NCBI RefSeq assembly: GCF_003260275.1
Contig: NZ_QJHB01000008.1
Span: 1 to 64,000, forward strand
Reading direction: 5' to 3'
From: Homoserinimonas sp. OAct 916
GTDB taxonomy: Bacteria > Actinomycetota > Actinomycetes > Actinomycetales > Microbacteriaceae
Length of the DNA stretch: 64,000 nucleotides
The position numbers were made by a program, and so were the translations under genes. The notes below the pieces were generated by a model, which worked only from the letters and a program-made list of their open reading frames with translations, was not told the DNA's origin and made no database searches. Below are positions 8,610-17,285 of this stretch, piece after piece. The first letter of the stretch is position 1. Every line of letters starts with the position of its first letter.

Positions 8610-9278
8610 CTAATACCAGCCGTTGCTCTCCGAGTGGCCCCAGGCCCCACAGGGCGATCCGTAGCGGTTCTGAATGTAGCCCAGGCCCCATTCGACCTGC
8701 GTGGCTGCGTTGGTCTCCCAGTCTGATCCAGCAGATGACATCTTGTTGCCCGGCAGCGACTGCGGAATGCCGTAGGCACCGCTGGAGGGATTCATCGCGT
8801 TCACATTCCACCCGGACTCGCGGTTCCAGAGGGCGACCAGACAGCTGAAGTCCCCTTCGCCCCACCCGCGCGCGAGCACGGCACCGTGTGCGTAGGCCTG
8901 GGCCGAACCCGGGTCGGGAGATGCGGCAGCTGGAGCGTTGTAGACCGTTTCTTCGACCGGTGGTGGTGGAGGTGGTGGCGGCGGGGGCGGGGGCGGGTCT
9001 TCGACCGTGAACCCGTCCCTCGTGACCGCGAGGTCAAAGCCTCCCGCGACTTGAACCGTCTGCATCTCGTGCGCCGAATATCGGGCCTCGAGCTGGAAGT
9101 ACGGCATTGCGGTCGCACCCGAGTACGGGTCAACGACGTTCACGAACACGAAGGCGGTGACCGCGGTGAATGCGAAGACAATAAGCGCGACGGGGGTTCT
9201 CAAGCCGGGCCTGCGATAAGGCATTACCGCCGTGGCGCGGGGCTGGGAATGCTCAACACGAGCGCGATAATTTGTCAC
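8610..9278 (-). CDS. Secreted or membrane-anchored lytic transglycosylase-like protein with poly-proline linker
   Basis: 222 residues. A membrane anchor lies at about 29-48 (ALIVFAFTAVTAFVFVNVV), then about 45 extracytoplasmic residues, an uninterrupted run of 13 prolines at 95-107, and a C-terminal transglycosylase-like domain (about 125-222). The catalytic glutamate is predicted at Glu154 in WNRESGWN, followed by the SSGAYGIPQ and GLGYIQNRYG motifs of the SLT/RPF-like fold. Role: peptidoglycan cleavage or remodelling outside the membrane. A downstream in-frame Met at residue 19 could also be the start. Monocistronic. Confidence 0.87.
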   Translation of the reverse strand: MTNYRARVEHSQPRATAVMPYRRPGLRTPVALIVFAFTAVTAFVFVNVVDPYSGATAMPYFQLEARYSAHEMQTVQVAGGFDLAVTRDGFTVEDPPPPPPPPPPPPPVEETVYNAPAAASPDPGSAQAYAHGAVLARGWGEGDFSCLVALWNRESGWNVNAMNPSSGAYGIPQSLPGNKMSSAGSDWETNAATQVEWGLGYIQNRYGSPCGAWGHSESNGWY

Positions 9279-9332
9279 AATTCCTCGATTTTAGCCCAGA
9301 TCAGGAAAAATTCACAGTCTGCAACCGTGTGG

Positions 9333-9884
9333 TCACCGAACCGCCAACATCACGTCGATGACCCCGTCCAGAACGAGATCGACCTGGGTCTCGTCGTAGC
9401 CGCGCCGTTCCGGTGAAAACACTGCGGTGCGCACCTCGTCGACAGTCACCGCGGTGCCCTCTTGAAAATAGGAGACGATTCGCTGCGCAAACGCGTCGAC
9501 CTCCTTGCGGCTGTAGCCGGTGGTCAACGATCCGGCCCGTCTGAATTTCTCATTCGCCGGACGCAGCAACCGATCCAGAATGACCTGGGCATCCTGCCGG
9601 GCAAGCTGCAACAGGCCCTCCGCGCCCAACTGGGCGGCATTGCGATCCCTTTCGCGCTGCGCAAAGGCGTCTTCCAACCGTTCCATCGCAGCATCGACAT
9701 GTCTGGGCGAGTACCCACCCTTCTGCATCACGAAGGCGGTGTGGCGGATCTCCTTCGAGACGAGCTGGGGGGTCTCGGCATCTGCGGCGTCGTAGGCACG
9801 TCGGGCGTCTTTGAGAAAATCTTCGACTTGCTCGACGTTGTATCCGAAAACGGATCGTTTGGTGCGCGGAAACGTATTGCTCAT
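9333..9884 (-). CDS. Short DivIVA-domain protein
   Basis: 183 residues from the ATG at 9884. An ATG nine bases upstream sits only two bases from the AGGAG, so the second one has the better spacing. It contains two DivIVA-like segments, FPRTKRSVFGYNVEQVEDFL at the N-terminus and a second YSRKEVDAFAQRIVSYF around residue 125. A third YDETQVDLVLDGV lies at the C-terminus. The repeated GY/YxxxxVD pattern is typical of actinobacterial DivIVA-domain proteins. It lies directly downstream of cdsA, whose stop codon overlaps its ribosome site, so it is likely the last gene of pyrH-frr-cdsA. Confidence 0.83.
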   Translation of the reverse strand: MSNTFPRTKRSVFGYNVEQVEDFLKDARRAYDAADAETPQLVSKEIRHTAFVMQKGGYSPRHVDAAMERLEDAFAQRERDRNAAQLGAEGLLQLARQDAQVILDRLLRPANEKFRRAGSLTTGYSRKEVDAFAQRIVSYFQEGTAVTVDEVRTAVFSPERRGYDETQVDLVLDGVIDVMLAVR

Positions 9885-9897
9885 GACCAGCATTCTC

Positions 9898-10887
9898 CTA
9901 GACGAAGATCACGAACAGCACGAACGCGGCCGCGGCAGAGGGAAGAATCGAGTCCATCCGATCGAGGAGTCCGCCGTGCCCGGGCAGCCAAGAACTCATG
10001 TCTTTGATCCCGAGGTCGCGTTTGATCAGGGATTCGGCCAGGTCACCCAACGTAGCCGTGAACACCATGGTCGCTGCGAAGATGACTCCAACCCACCAGG
10101 GCTGGTCGAGCATGAAGAGGGCGAGCAGTATTCCGGCGATCATCGCGACAACGACTCCCCCCGCGAACCCCTCCCAGGTCTTCTTCGGACTGATCAACGG
10201 TGCCATCGGGTGCTTGCCGAAGTTGAGGCCACTCGCATACGCCCCTGTATCGATCGAGACGACGAGAATGAGGAAGGCGAGCACCCACCACTGGCCCCCG
10301 TTGTTCTGGGCCGCGAGAAGCACCGAGAACGACGCGAGAAAGGTGACGTACACCTGCACGAACGCGCCAGCCGCGATATCGCGCCACAGCGACGTGCTGT
10401 GCCCGCGAAGAGCGGGAATGGAGTACTCGACGATCCGCCAGAGCGAGACGAAGGCAATTCCGGCGAGCACGCTGTACCAGAGGCCCGTGGCACCCAAGTA
10501 GTAGGTGCATGGCACGACCGCCAGCGCCGTGAGCACGGTGGGGATGCGCGGGATATCGCGGCCGGCGCGTCGTAGCGCGCTGGCGAACTCGAACACGGTG
10601 AACGCGATCAACAATCCGGCGAAGACCATGAACAGTGCCTTGATGAATACCAGGCTGAGCACGAGAAGCGACCCCAGACCGATCCCGATCAGAATCGCCA
10701 TGATCAGGTTGCGGCCGGTTCTGGCTTCAATCCGTTCGTTCGCCTGATCGATCTGGGCGCGGGTGACCTGCATCTGGTGTTCGATGCCGGCGCGCCTCTT
10801 CTTCACGCGTTTACGGAACGCCGAGCGTTCGGTATCGCTCGCCTCTCGGGGCGCGGCGGGGTCGGGGCCTTTCGCGTCGTTGTCCAT
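9898..10887 (-). CDS. cdsA: Phosphatidate cytidylyltransferase
   Basis: 329 residues with a charged cytoplasmic N-terminus of about 60 residues and multiple membrane helices. The C-terminal signature is present: SPKKTWEGFAGG, then LGDLAESLIKRDLGIKD and LPGHGGLLDRMDS. It converts phosphatidic acid plus CTP to CDP-diacylglycerol, the precursor of anionic phospholipids, in the membrane. I chose the ATG at 10887 because AGGTGG is directly upstream; a GTG six bases earlier is possible. It is six bases downstream of the frr stop, in the usual pyrH-frr-cdsA order. Confidence 0.95.
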   Translation of the reverse strand: MDNDAKGPDPAAPREASDTERSAFRKRVKKRRAGIEHQMQVTRAQIDQANERIEARTGRNLIMAILIGIGLGSLLVLSLVFIKALFMVFAGLLIAFTVFEFASALRRAGRDIPRIPTVLTALAVVPCTYYLGATGLWYSVLAGIAFVSLWRIVEYSIPALRGHSTSLWRDIAAGAFVQVYVTFLASFSVLLAAQNNGGQWWVLAFLILVVSIDTGAYASGLNFGKHPMAPLISPKKTWEGFAGGVVVAMIAGILLALFMLDQPWWVGVIFAATMVFTATLGDLAESLIKRDLGIKDMSSWLPGHGGLLDRMDSILPSAAAAFVLFVIFV

Positions 10888-10893
10888 GACCAC

Positions 10894-11448
10894 CTAGATC
10901 TCGAGGAGTTCAGCTTCCTTGCGCTTCAACGCGTCGTCGATGGCGTCGACGTGATTCTTGGTAACCGCTTCGAGTTCCTTCTCGGCGCGCGCCACCTCGT
11001 CGTCGCCCACCTCACTCTTCAGCGCATCCAGCTCATCCTTGGCCTTGCGGCGCACGTTGCGCACCACCACCTTCGCTTCTTCGCCCTTGGCACGAACGAT
11101 CTTCACATAATCCCGGCGGCGATCCTGAGTCAGCTCCGGCAGGCTCGCCCGAATCACGATGCCGTCGTTGCCGACGTTGGCGCCGAGGTTCGGGGTGTCG
11201 CGGATGCCCTGCTCGATGTCGCGCAGTGCACTCTTGTCATATGGGGTGATCAGCAGGGTTCGCGCGTCCTGGTTGTGCAGGGATGCCAGCTGCTCAAGTG
11301 GCGTGGCGGTGCCGTAATAGTTCACCATGATCTTCTGGAACAGTTGCGGGTTCGCCCGGCCGGTGCGCACGGTGGCGAAGTCTTCTTTGGCCGACTCGAC
11401 GGCCTTGGCCATCTTGTCTTTGGTTTCGGTCAGTACAGTCGAAATCAA
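10894..11448 (-). CDS. frr: Ribosome recycling factor
   Basis: 184 residues, the usual length. It matches RRF throughout: [20 protein letters not shown] at the N-terminus (three-helix bundle) and [18 protein letters not shown] in the C-terminal half. RRF acts with EF-G to split post-termination ribosomes. It lies 32 bp after pyrH and 6 bp before cdsA on the minus strand. Confidence 0.97.
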   Translation of the reverse strand: MISTVLTETKDKMAKAVESAKEDFATVRTGRANPQLFQKIMVNYYGTATPLEQLASLHNQDARTLLITPYDKSALRDIEQGIRDTPNLGANVGNDGIVIRASLPELTQDRRRDYVKIVRAKGEEAKVVVRNVRRKAKDELDALKSEVGDDEVARAEKELEAVTKNHVDAIDDALKRKEAELLEI

Positions 11449-11480
11449 TTTTGCTCCCTCTTCGGTTCGTCAGGCCAAGT

Positions 11481-12197
11481 TTAGTTGCTGACCAGTGTGC
11501 CAAGTTTTTCGCCGAGGATTGCCCTCGTGACGTTCCCAGCCGGCGCCATCCCGAACACCTGCATCGGCATATGGTTGTCCATGCAGAGGCTGAAGGCGGT
11601 CGAGTCCACGACCTTGAGCCCTGATTGCAGGGCGTCAAGGTAGGTGATCGCGTCGATCTTGCTCGCATCGGGGTTGACTCGTGGGTCGTCGGAATAGACT
11701 CCGTCCACACCGTTCTTGGCCACCAGCACGACGTCGGCGTGGATCTCCAGAGCACGCTGCGCGGCGACCGTGTCAGTGGAGAAGTACGGGAGTCCGGCAC
11801 CGGCGCCGAAGATGACGACGCGGCCCTTCTCCATGTGCCGGATGGCGCGCCTCGGGATATACGGTTCGGCGACCTGGATCATCGAGATCGCTGACTGCAC
11901 CCGGGTCTCGGCACCGGCCTGCTCCAGAAAGTCCTGCAGCGCGAGGGCGTTCATCACCGTGCCCAGCATTCCCATGTAGTCTGCCCGCCCACGGTCCATG
12001 CCGCGTTGGGAGAGTTCGGCACCCCGAAAGAAGTTGCCTCCACCGACGACGATCGCCACCTCGACGGTGAGCGCCGCTTCGGCGATCTCCCGGGCGAGGG
12101 CGCTGATCACATCGGGGTCGACCCCGACCGACCCGGCGCCGAAGGCTTCTCCGGAAAGTTTGAGCAGAACTCTGCGTGGTGCTGTGGCTTCCGACAT
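11481..12197 (-). CDS. pyrH: UMP kinase
   Basis: 238 residues of the amino-acid-kinase fold. The N-terminal [13 protein letters not shown], the [10 protein letters not shown] nucleotide loop, [18 protein letters not shown] and DNHMPMQVF are all characteristic of bacterial PyrH. It phosphorylates UMP to UDP and in bacteria is hexameric, activated by GTP and inhibited by UTP. It heads the pyrH-frr-cdsA operon and is separated from tsf by a strong terminator. Confidence 0.97.
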   Translation of the reverse strand: MSEATAPRRVLLKLSGEAFGAGSVGVDPDVISALAREIAEAALTVEVAIVVGGGNFFRGAELSQRGMDRGRADYMGMLGTVMNALALQDFLEQAGAETRVQSAISMIQVAEPYIPRRAIRHMEKGRVVIFGAGAGLPYFSTDTVAAQRALEIHADVVLVAKNGVDGVYSDDPRVNPDASKIDAITYLDALQSGLKVVDSTAFSLCMDNHMPMQVFGMAPAGNVTRAILGEKLGTLVSN

Positions 12198-12293
12198 CGG
12201 CTGTCTTCCTTCTGGTTCGAGATCAGTTCAAAGCTATCGTGTTCCGGCTCCGCACGATCACATCACGGCACGATTCCACGAGTGTGCGGGCGC

Positions 12294-12330
12294 AAAAAGG
12301 GAGTCCGAATCGCATCAGCGATTCGGACTC
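12294..12330 (-). terminator. Intrinsic terminator after tsf
   Basis: Perfect 13-bp stem GAGTCCGAATCGC / GCGATTCGGACTC with a 4-base loop, followed on the minus strand by CC and TTTTT. It lies 12 bp past the tsf stop and before pyrH, and should end the rpsB-tsf transcript. Confidence 0.93.
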
Positions 12331-12342
12331 CCCCGTGGCACC

Positions 12343-13170
12343 TCAGGCGCCGACTTTGAACCGGGCAAACCCGGTGATGGTCAGCCCCGCATCGGCGATG
12401 ACCTTGGCGACGGTCATCTTGTTGTCCTTCGCGTAGTCCTGCTCGAGAAGTGCGACCTGCTTGAAGTAGCCGGTCAGGCGCCCCTCGATGATCTTCGGCA
12501 GGGCAGCCTCAGGCTTGCCCTCGTTGCGGGAGATCTCTTCAACGATCTTGCGCTCCGCCTCGACCAGCTCAGCCGGAACGTCGTCCCGTGAGAGGTACTC
12601 GGGGTTGGCGAACGAGATGTGCTGCGCAATGCTGCGGGCCGTCTCGGCGTCGCCACCGGAGTAGCCCACGACCACGCCGACCTGCGGTGGCAGGTCTTTG
12701 TTGGTCTTGTGCAGGTAGATCTCGTGGGCCGGGCCCGCGACCTGGGCGACGCGACGCAGTTCCATCTTCTCGCCCAGGATCGCTGCCTGATCGTTGATGA
12801 GGTCGGCAACAGTGCCCGCATCCGATGGAGCGGCCACGGCCTCGTCCACGGTCGCGGCGCCGGCTGCGGCTACCGCGGCCAGCACGCTGTCGGCCAGGGC
12901 GATGAACTTCTCGCCCTTCGCAACGAAGTCGGTCTCGCAGGCGAGCTCGATCATGGTTGCGGTCTCGCCGGAGACGGTTGCAGCGACCAGGCCTTCAGAG
13001 GTGGAACGGTCAGCGCGCTTCGCGTTGCCCTTCGCCCCCTTCAGGCGCAGAATCTCAACGGCCTTCTCCATATCGCCACCGGCCTCGACCAAAGCGTTCT
13101 TGGTGTCGACCATGCCGGTGCCCAGTCGCTCGCGCAGGCTTTTGACTGCTTCAAGTGTGACGTTTGCCAT
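12343..13170 (-). CDS. tsf: Elongation factor Ts
   Basis: 275 residues, standard bacterial EF-Ts. The N-terminal UBA-like domain includes VKSLRERLGTGMVDTKNAL. The core has GLVAATVSG and the TDFVAKGEKF sequence that contacts EF-Tu. The coiled-coil region includes IVEEISRNEGKPEAALPKII. It is the guanine nucleotide exchange factor for EF-Tu. It starts 18 bp downstream of rpsB, as usual. Confidence 0.97.
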   Translation of the reverse strand: MANVTLEAVKSLRERLGTGMVDTKNALVEAGGDMEKAVEILRLKGAKGNAKRADRSTSEGLVAATVSGETATMIELACETDFVAKGEKFIALADSVLAAVAAAGAATVDEAVAAPSDAGTVADLINDQAAILGEKMELRRVAQVAGPAHEIYLHKTNKDLPPQVGVVVGYSGGDAETARSIAQHISFANPEYLSRDDVPAELVEAERKIVEEISRNEGKPEAALPKIIEGRLTGYFKQVALLEQDYAKDNKMTVAKVIADAGLTITGFARFKVGA

Positions 13171-13188
13171 GGATATGAGTTCCTTTGC

Positions 13189-14139
13189 TTATTCGGTGTC
13201 GGCTGCGGATGCCGGGGCGACGACCTCAGGGGCCTCGGCAGCAGCGGCTTCCTCAGCCGGTGTCGGTTCGTCCTTTGCGGTCTCTTCCGCGGCGACCGAC
13301 TTCTCGGTCTCGACAGAGGACTGCTCGGGGGTGGACTCGGTGGCGCGCTCATCGGGAGCGGTTTCAGCCGCGGCGTCGGTGGAAGCCTTCAACAATTCGG
13401 CCTCCCATTCAGCCATCGGCTCGACCGGGGCGTCGGTCTCGTCGCTCTTCTGGTGACGCTTGATGAGACCCTCGGCTGCGGCATCCGCGATGATCCTGGT
13501 CAGCAGGCCGACCGAGCGGATCGCGTCGTCGTTGCCGGGAATCGGGTACTGCACCTCGTCGGGGTCGCAGTTGGTGTCGAGGATCGCGATGACCGGGATG
13601 CCCAGTTTGCGCGCCTCGTCAATGGCGAGGTGCTCCTTCTTGGTGTCAACGATCCAGAGCGCTGACGGGGTTTTGGTGAGGTTGCGGATACCACCGAGCG
13701 AACGCTGCAGCTTGGTGAGCTCACGCTTCTGGATCAAGAGCTCCTTCTTGGTGTAGCCCTTGGTCGTGTCGTCGAAGTCGACCTCTTCCAGCTCCTTCAT
13801 GCGCGCAAGCCGCTTGGAGACGGTCTGGAAGTTGGTGAGCAACCCACCCAGCCAGCGCTGGTTGACGTACGGCTGGCCAACGCGCTGCGCCTGCTCGGCG
13901 ATTGCGCCCTGGGCCTGCTTCTTGGTTCCCACGAAGAGGATGGTGCCGCCGTGCGCCACGGTTTCCATGACGTAGTCGTACGACTTGTCAATGTAGGTCA
14001 GCGACTGCTGCAGGTCGATGATGTGGCTGCCGGAACGCTCGGTCAGGATGAATCGCTTCATCTTGGGGTTCCAGCGGCGGGTCTGGTGTCCGAAGTGCAC
14101 ACCGCTGTCGAGCAGCTGTCGGATTGTTACTACGGCCAT
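13189..14139 (-). CDS. rpsB: Ribosomal protein S2 with acidic C-terminal extension
   Basis: 316 residues from the ATG at 14139 ([19 protein letters not shown]), which has AGGAG about 8 bases upstream; the in-frame ATG further upstream is rejected. S2 motifs [26 protein letters not shown] and [15 protein letters not shown] are intact. The conserved core ends at about residue 235, and the remaining ~80 residues are a Glu/Ala/Thr-rich acidic tail. S2 sits on the 30S platform. Such tails occur in actinobacterial S2 but vary widely in length. Confidence 0.96.
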   Translation of the reverse strand: MAVVTIRQLLDSGVHFGHQTRRWNPKMKRFILTERSGSHIIDLQQSLTYIDKSYDYVMETVAHGGTILFVGTKKQAQGAIAEQAQRVGQPYVNQRWLGGLLTNFQTVSKRLARMKELEEVDFDDTTKGYTKKELLIQKRELTKLQRSLGGIRNLTKTPSALWIVDTKKEHLAIDEARKLGIPVIAILDTNCDPDEVQYPIPGNDDAIRSVGLLTRIIADAAAEGLIKRHQKSDETDAPVEPMAEWEAELLKASTDAAAETAPDERATESTPEQSSVETEKSVAAEETAKDEPTPAEEAAAAEAPEVVAPASAADTE

Positions 14140-14561
14140 CTGCCGTGCTCCTGATTCTGGGCTCCCGGGAACCATCCAAACCTGCACGCGGCAGTGTTAC
14201 ACGCGGCAGTGTTTCGATGGTGCTCGGGCTTCATAGCCCCTCGGTTTTCCGCGGTGACCTGTTGGCCAACGCGCCTGGTGCCCGGCACGAATCCGCCCGG
14301 TTCTTGCGAACAGGGACCGATGGATACGGAGGCCGATTGGGCACGCGTAGTCATCCCGACACGCGGGATGCTTCCCCCACCCTATCAGCCAAATGAGTAC
14401 AGCTGAACCCAAAAGGACACAGCCGAGCCCGAAAGGACACAATTCAGCCCGCACGGCGACACTTTTTCACGCCTCCTCCCCCACCGTTCCTTTGCTCGAA
14501 CGACTCACAGTTCCCGCATCCGCCCGATTGCGATAGAGACAGATGCCACAGGATGGCAGGC
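14140..14561. other. Region between divergent rpsB and the M23 peptidase gene
   Basis: About 420 bp holding the promoters of rpsB and of the peptidase gene, with no convincing gene. It has a 14-bp direct repeat CACGCGGCAGTGTT twice near 14184-14213. It also has AAAGGACACA twice near 14410-14440, each after a CCCRAA context. I could not assign exact promoter boxes. Confidence 0.5.
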
Positions 14562-15203
14562 ATGAAAGTGCGATTCCGCGTTGCAACGCTGCTTGCGGTC
14601 GCCGCGTTGTCTTCGCTTGCCCTGTCCTCGGCTGCGGTGGCCTCCGTGACGATCGCTGCAGATTATTCGGCCGCCACTGCACCCACTACGCCCGCTGCGT
14701 CCACTACGCCCGCTGCGTCCACTGCACCCACTGCACCCACTGCCATCACCACTGCCGAGGTGGGGCTGATCGTTGCGGCGTCTGAGCAACCGAACTGGCA
14801 GTGGCCCGTTCAGTCTCCGTGGGAGATCCGGCGCGAGTTCGTCGCGCCCGCATCCCAGTACGGTGCCGGCCATCGCGGCGTCGACCTGGGTGTTGGTGCG
14901 CGCGACGAGATCGTCTCACCGGCCGATGGCACGGTGTTCTTTGCCGGGATGGTGGTCGACCGTCCCGTGATTTCAATCCGTCACGCCGATGGCCTGATGT
15001 CGAGCTTCGAACCGGTGGCATCCGATCTGGTCGCCGGACACGAGGTGGTGCGGGGAGCCCGGATCGGCCGGGTCGCCTCCGGCGGGCACTGCGCCGATTC
15101 GTGCGTGCACTTCGGGGTCCGGTTGCACGGGCACTACATATCCCCGCGGCTCCCACTGGGAGTTCTGCCGCGGGCGGTCCTGCTCCCGGTCAGCGGCGGC
15201 TGA
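14562..15203 (+). CDS. Secreted M23-family peptidase (LytM-like)
   Basis: 213 residues. A signal peptide runs from MKVRFRVATLLAVAAL to about residue 28. It is followed by a low-complexity Thr/Pro/Ala linker with TTPAAS-type repeats, then the LytM/M23 domain with GHRGVDLGV and CVHFGVRLHG. Catalytically, the expected HxxxD is present (HRGVD), as is the HxG-like HFG motif. Role: zinc endopeptidase on peptidoglycan cross-links, or a degenerate activator of amidases. I chose the ATG at 14562 because AGGA has better spacing to it than to the ATG at 14553. This peptidase is conserved next to rpsB in actinobacteria. Confidence 0.87.
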   Translation: MKVRFRVATLLAVAALSSLALSSAAVASVTIAADYSAATAPTTPAASTTPAASTAPTAPTAITTAEVGLIVAASEQPNWQWPVQSPWEIRREFVAPASQYGAGHRGVDLGVGARDEIVSPADGTVFFAGMVVDRPVISIRHADGLMSSFEPVASDLVAGHEVVRGARIGRVASGGHCADSCVHFGVRLHGHYISPRLPLGVLPRAVLLPVSGG

Positions 15204-15256
15204 GCGCTGGGCGGTGCCTGAACGCTGGATGGTGCCTGAACCCTGGGTCGGGCAAC

Positions 15257-16213
15257 TCACGCCCGGGGGTGGGCCGTGCGGTATGAGGCCTTCAGTCGTT
15301 CCGCCGAGACGTGCGTGTACACCTGGGTCGTGCCCAGGCTCGCGTGGCCCAGCAACTCCTGCACCGCACGCAGGTCAGCGCCACCGTCGAGCAGGTGCGT
15401 CGCCGCCGTGTGACGGAAGGCGTGCGGCCCCGAGGGCCCGGTGCCGGGCACCTGGTCGAGCAGCTTCGAGACCAGACGGTACACCGAGCGGGTACCCAGA
15501 CGATGTCCGCGGGCGGAGAGGAACAACGCCGATTCGGCGGGCGCCCTGGGCTGATCCCTGAGCAGATGCGGTCTGCCCTGGCGCAGGTAGTCGACGATCG
15601 CGTTCTGGGCGGGAACCCCGAAGGGAACCACGCGTTCCTTCGCCCCTTTGCCGAGCACCCGCACGGTCAAATTGTCCAGGTCGGCGTCTGCGACGTCGAG
15701 GCCGACCAGTTCGGACACTCGAATCGCCGAGGCGTACAGCAGTTCGATGATGGCAAGATCGCGCAGGTCCCCGGCATCGCCATCCCTGGCCGCGGCGGTC
15801 AACCGGTCGAAGATCTCGGCGATTCCCTGCTCGTGGATCACCCGGGGCAACGCGCGATCGGGGCGAGGCGAACGCAACCTCAGTGCCGGGTCGACCGGGA
15901 TCTGTCCGGTGCGGGTCAGCCACTGGGTCAGACTCCGGGCTGCAGCGGCCCGCCGCGCCAGTGTTGCTTTAGCCAGTTCGTCACGGCTGGCCTGCCACAA
16001 CCAGTCGCGCAGCAGCTCGAGCGAGACGTGTTCGGGCCGCTCGACGCCGAGGGTGCCGGCGAACTCCGCCAGAGCAGTCAGATCGGAGCGGTATGACCTG
16101 AGTGTGTGCGGGGAGAAGCCCCGCTCAGCTGACAGATGGCCGATGAACTCACCGATCACCCCGCTCCAGCCGGATGGGAGGCTCGACTTCGCGCTGTCGC
16201 CCTCGTCACTCAC
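15257..16213 (-). CDS. xerC: Tyrosine recombinase XerC
   Basis: 318 residues from a GTG at 16213 that overlaps the end of the phosphoesterase gene by 8 bp. An N-terminal SAM-like core-binding domain (FIGHLSAERGFSPHTLRSY) is followed by the catalytic domain. Its residues are Arg in YASAIRVSEL, HAFRHTAATHLL (HxxR), GHASL, and the nucleophilic Tyr in TTQVYTHVS. It resolves chromosome dimers at dif with XerD. The frame stays open upstream to 16336 through a repeated THRV(K/T) stretch encoded by the phosphoesterase minisatellite. I consider that read-through rather than real N-terminus, because conserved sequence begins only after residue 10 of the present call. Confidence 0.9.
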   Translation of the reverse strand: MSDEGDSAKSSLPSGWSGVIGEFIGHLSAERGFSPHTLRSYRSDLTALAEFAGTLGVERPEHVSLELLRDWLWQASRDELAKATLARRAAAARSLTQWLTRTGQIPVDPALRLRSPRPDRALPRVIHEQGIAEIFDRLTAAARDGDAGDLRDLAIIELLYASAIRVSELVGLDVADADLDNLTVRVLGKGAKERVVPFGVPAQNAIVDYLRQGRPHLLRDQPRAPAESALFLSARGHRLGTRSVYRLVSKLLDQVPGTGPSGPHAFRHTAATHLLDGGADLRAVQELLGHASLGTTQVYTHVSAERLKASYRTAHPRA

Positions 16214-17243
16214 TGGGTGCCGACTCGTCACTCGGCCCGTCCTCGCTCGGTGCGTCGTCACTCGGTGCGTCTTCACTCGGTGCGTCGTCACTCGGTGCGT
16301 CTTCACTCGGTGCGACGTCGTCTTCGCCCTGGTCATCCGTGGGCATCCGTGAGAAGGCGTCTCGCCTGCCGTCCGCGTTCAGATTGCGCATCGAGGCGAG
16401 AAAATCGGCGCCGATTCCACTGACCTGGCGAAAATTCCCCAGGGGAACGGCCGAGTGCACCACCTGATCGTCGTGCACGTGCACGAGGCTGAAGGATTGC
16501 CCACCATCGATGCCGTGAAGCTCGTCAACGGGCGCCGACAGATCCATGGTGTAGCTGGTGGCACCGGCAACGAACACCGGAATGCCGGCGCAGTTGCCGG
16601 CTGTGGTGTAGTGCACGTGTCCCGCGAGGATCGCTCGCACATCGGTGTTCTTGATCGTGTCAGCAAAGAGATGTTGATCGGCCAGCTCGAGAATGTCGAG
16701 CACCGCCACCGGGGTTGGAACCGGCGGATGGTGCATGGCGATAATTGTTCCGAACCGAGCAGGGCTGCGCAGGGTTCGGGCCAGAAACTCGAGTTGGGCC
16801 GGCTTGAGCTCACCGTGGTGGAACCCGGGCACGGAGGAGTCCAGGCTGATGATGCGCAGTCCATTGACCTCGATCACACCGTCCACCGGTTCCCGGTCTG
16901 CAGGCTGGTCCAACAGTTCGGTGTGGAAGACCTCACGTTTGTCATGGTTGCCCATCACCCAGACCACGGGTGCGCCCAGGCGATTTGCGGTAGCGTCGAC
17001 TGCTCGGCGTGCCCGGCGGTAGGCATCAGGCTCACCACGGTCGGTGATGTCTCCGCTGACGACGATCGCGTCGGGACGGATTCCCGAAGTCTCCAGCTGC
17101 TCGAGTGCACGCTGCAACTGTCCCTCGGTGTCGACGGCGCCGAAGAGCAGCTGACCGCCCGACAACAGGTGAAGGTCACTGAGGTGAACGATCACGTGGG
17201 TCGGGCGCGGGTGCTGACCCATCCGCCCTGCCAGTTCAGTCAT
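16206..17243 (-). CDS. Metallophosphoesterase (CpdA/Rv0805-like)
   Basis: 345 residues. All class III cyclic-nucleotide phosphodiesterase motifs are visible: HLSDLHL, SGDITDRGEPDAY, MGNHDKREVF, MHHPP and LAGHVHYT, giving the dinuclear metal site. The C-terminus after about residue 300 is a repetitive acidic tail of PSEDAPSDDA units (15-bp DNA repeat). Substrate could be cAMP/cGMP or another phosphodiester. It precedes xerC and follows the SDR gene by 42 bp on the same strand. This block is not part of the usual xerC-dprA neighbourhood I know from other actinobacteria. Confidence 0.87.
   Translation of the reverse strand: MTELAGRMGQHPRPTHVIVHLSDLHLLSGGQLLFGAVDTEGQLQRALEQLETSGIRPDAIVVSGDITDRGEPDAYRRARRAVDATANRLGAPVVWVMGNHDKREVFHTELLDQPADREPVDGVIEVNGLRIISLDSSVPGFHHGELKPAQLEFLARTLRSPARFGTIIAMHHPPVPTPVAVLDILELADQHLFADTIKNTDVRAILAGHVHYTTAGNCAGIPVFVAGATSYTMDLSAPVDELHGIDGGQSFSLVHVHDDQVVHSAVPLGNFRQVSGIGADFLASMRNLNADGRRDAFSRMPTDDQGEDDVAPSEDAPSDDAPSEDAPSDDAPSEDGPSDESAPSE
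16228..16317. repeat. 15-bp minisatellite, 6 units
   Basis: Six tandem units of TCACTCGGTGCGTCK with drift at the edges. It encodes the PSEDA/PSDDA tail of the phosphoesterase on the minus strand, and in another minus-strand frame an open THRVK/THRVT stretch running into xerC. Confidence 0.9.
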
Positions 17244-17285
17244 CGTGAAATCCTACTTCGGCGACCAGGGCATTTCCCGGGGCGC

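Noticed and set aside
12198-12293. Possible tRNA (GGTTCGAGATC resembles a T-loop)
   Set aside because: No acceptor, D or anticodon arms can be formed around it.
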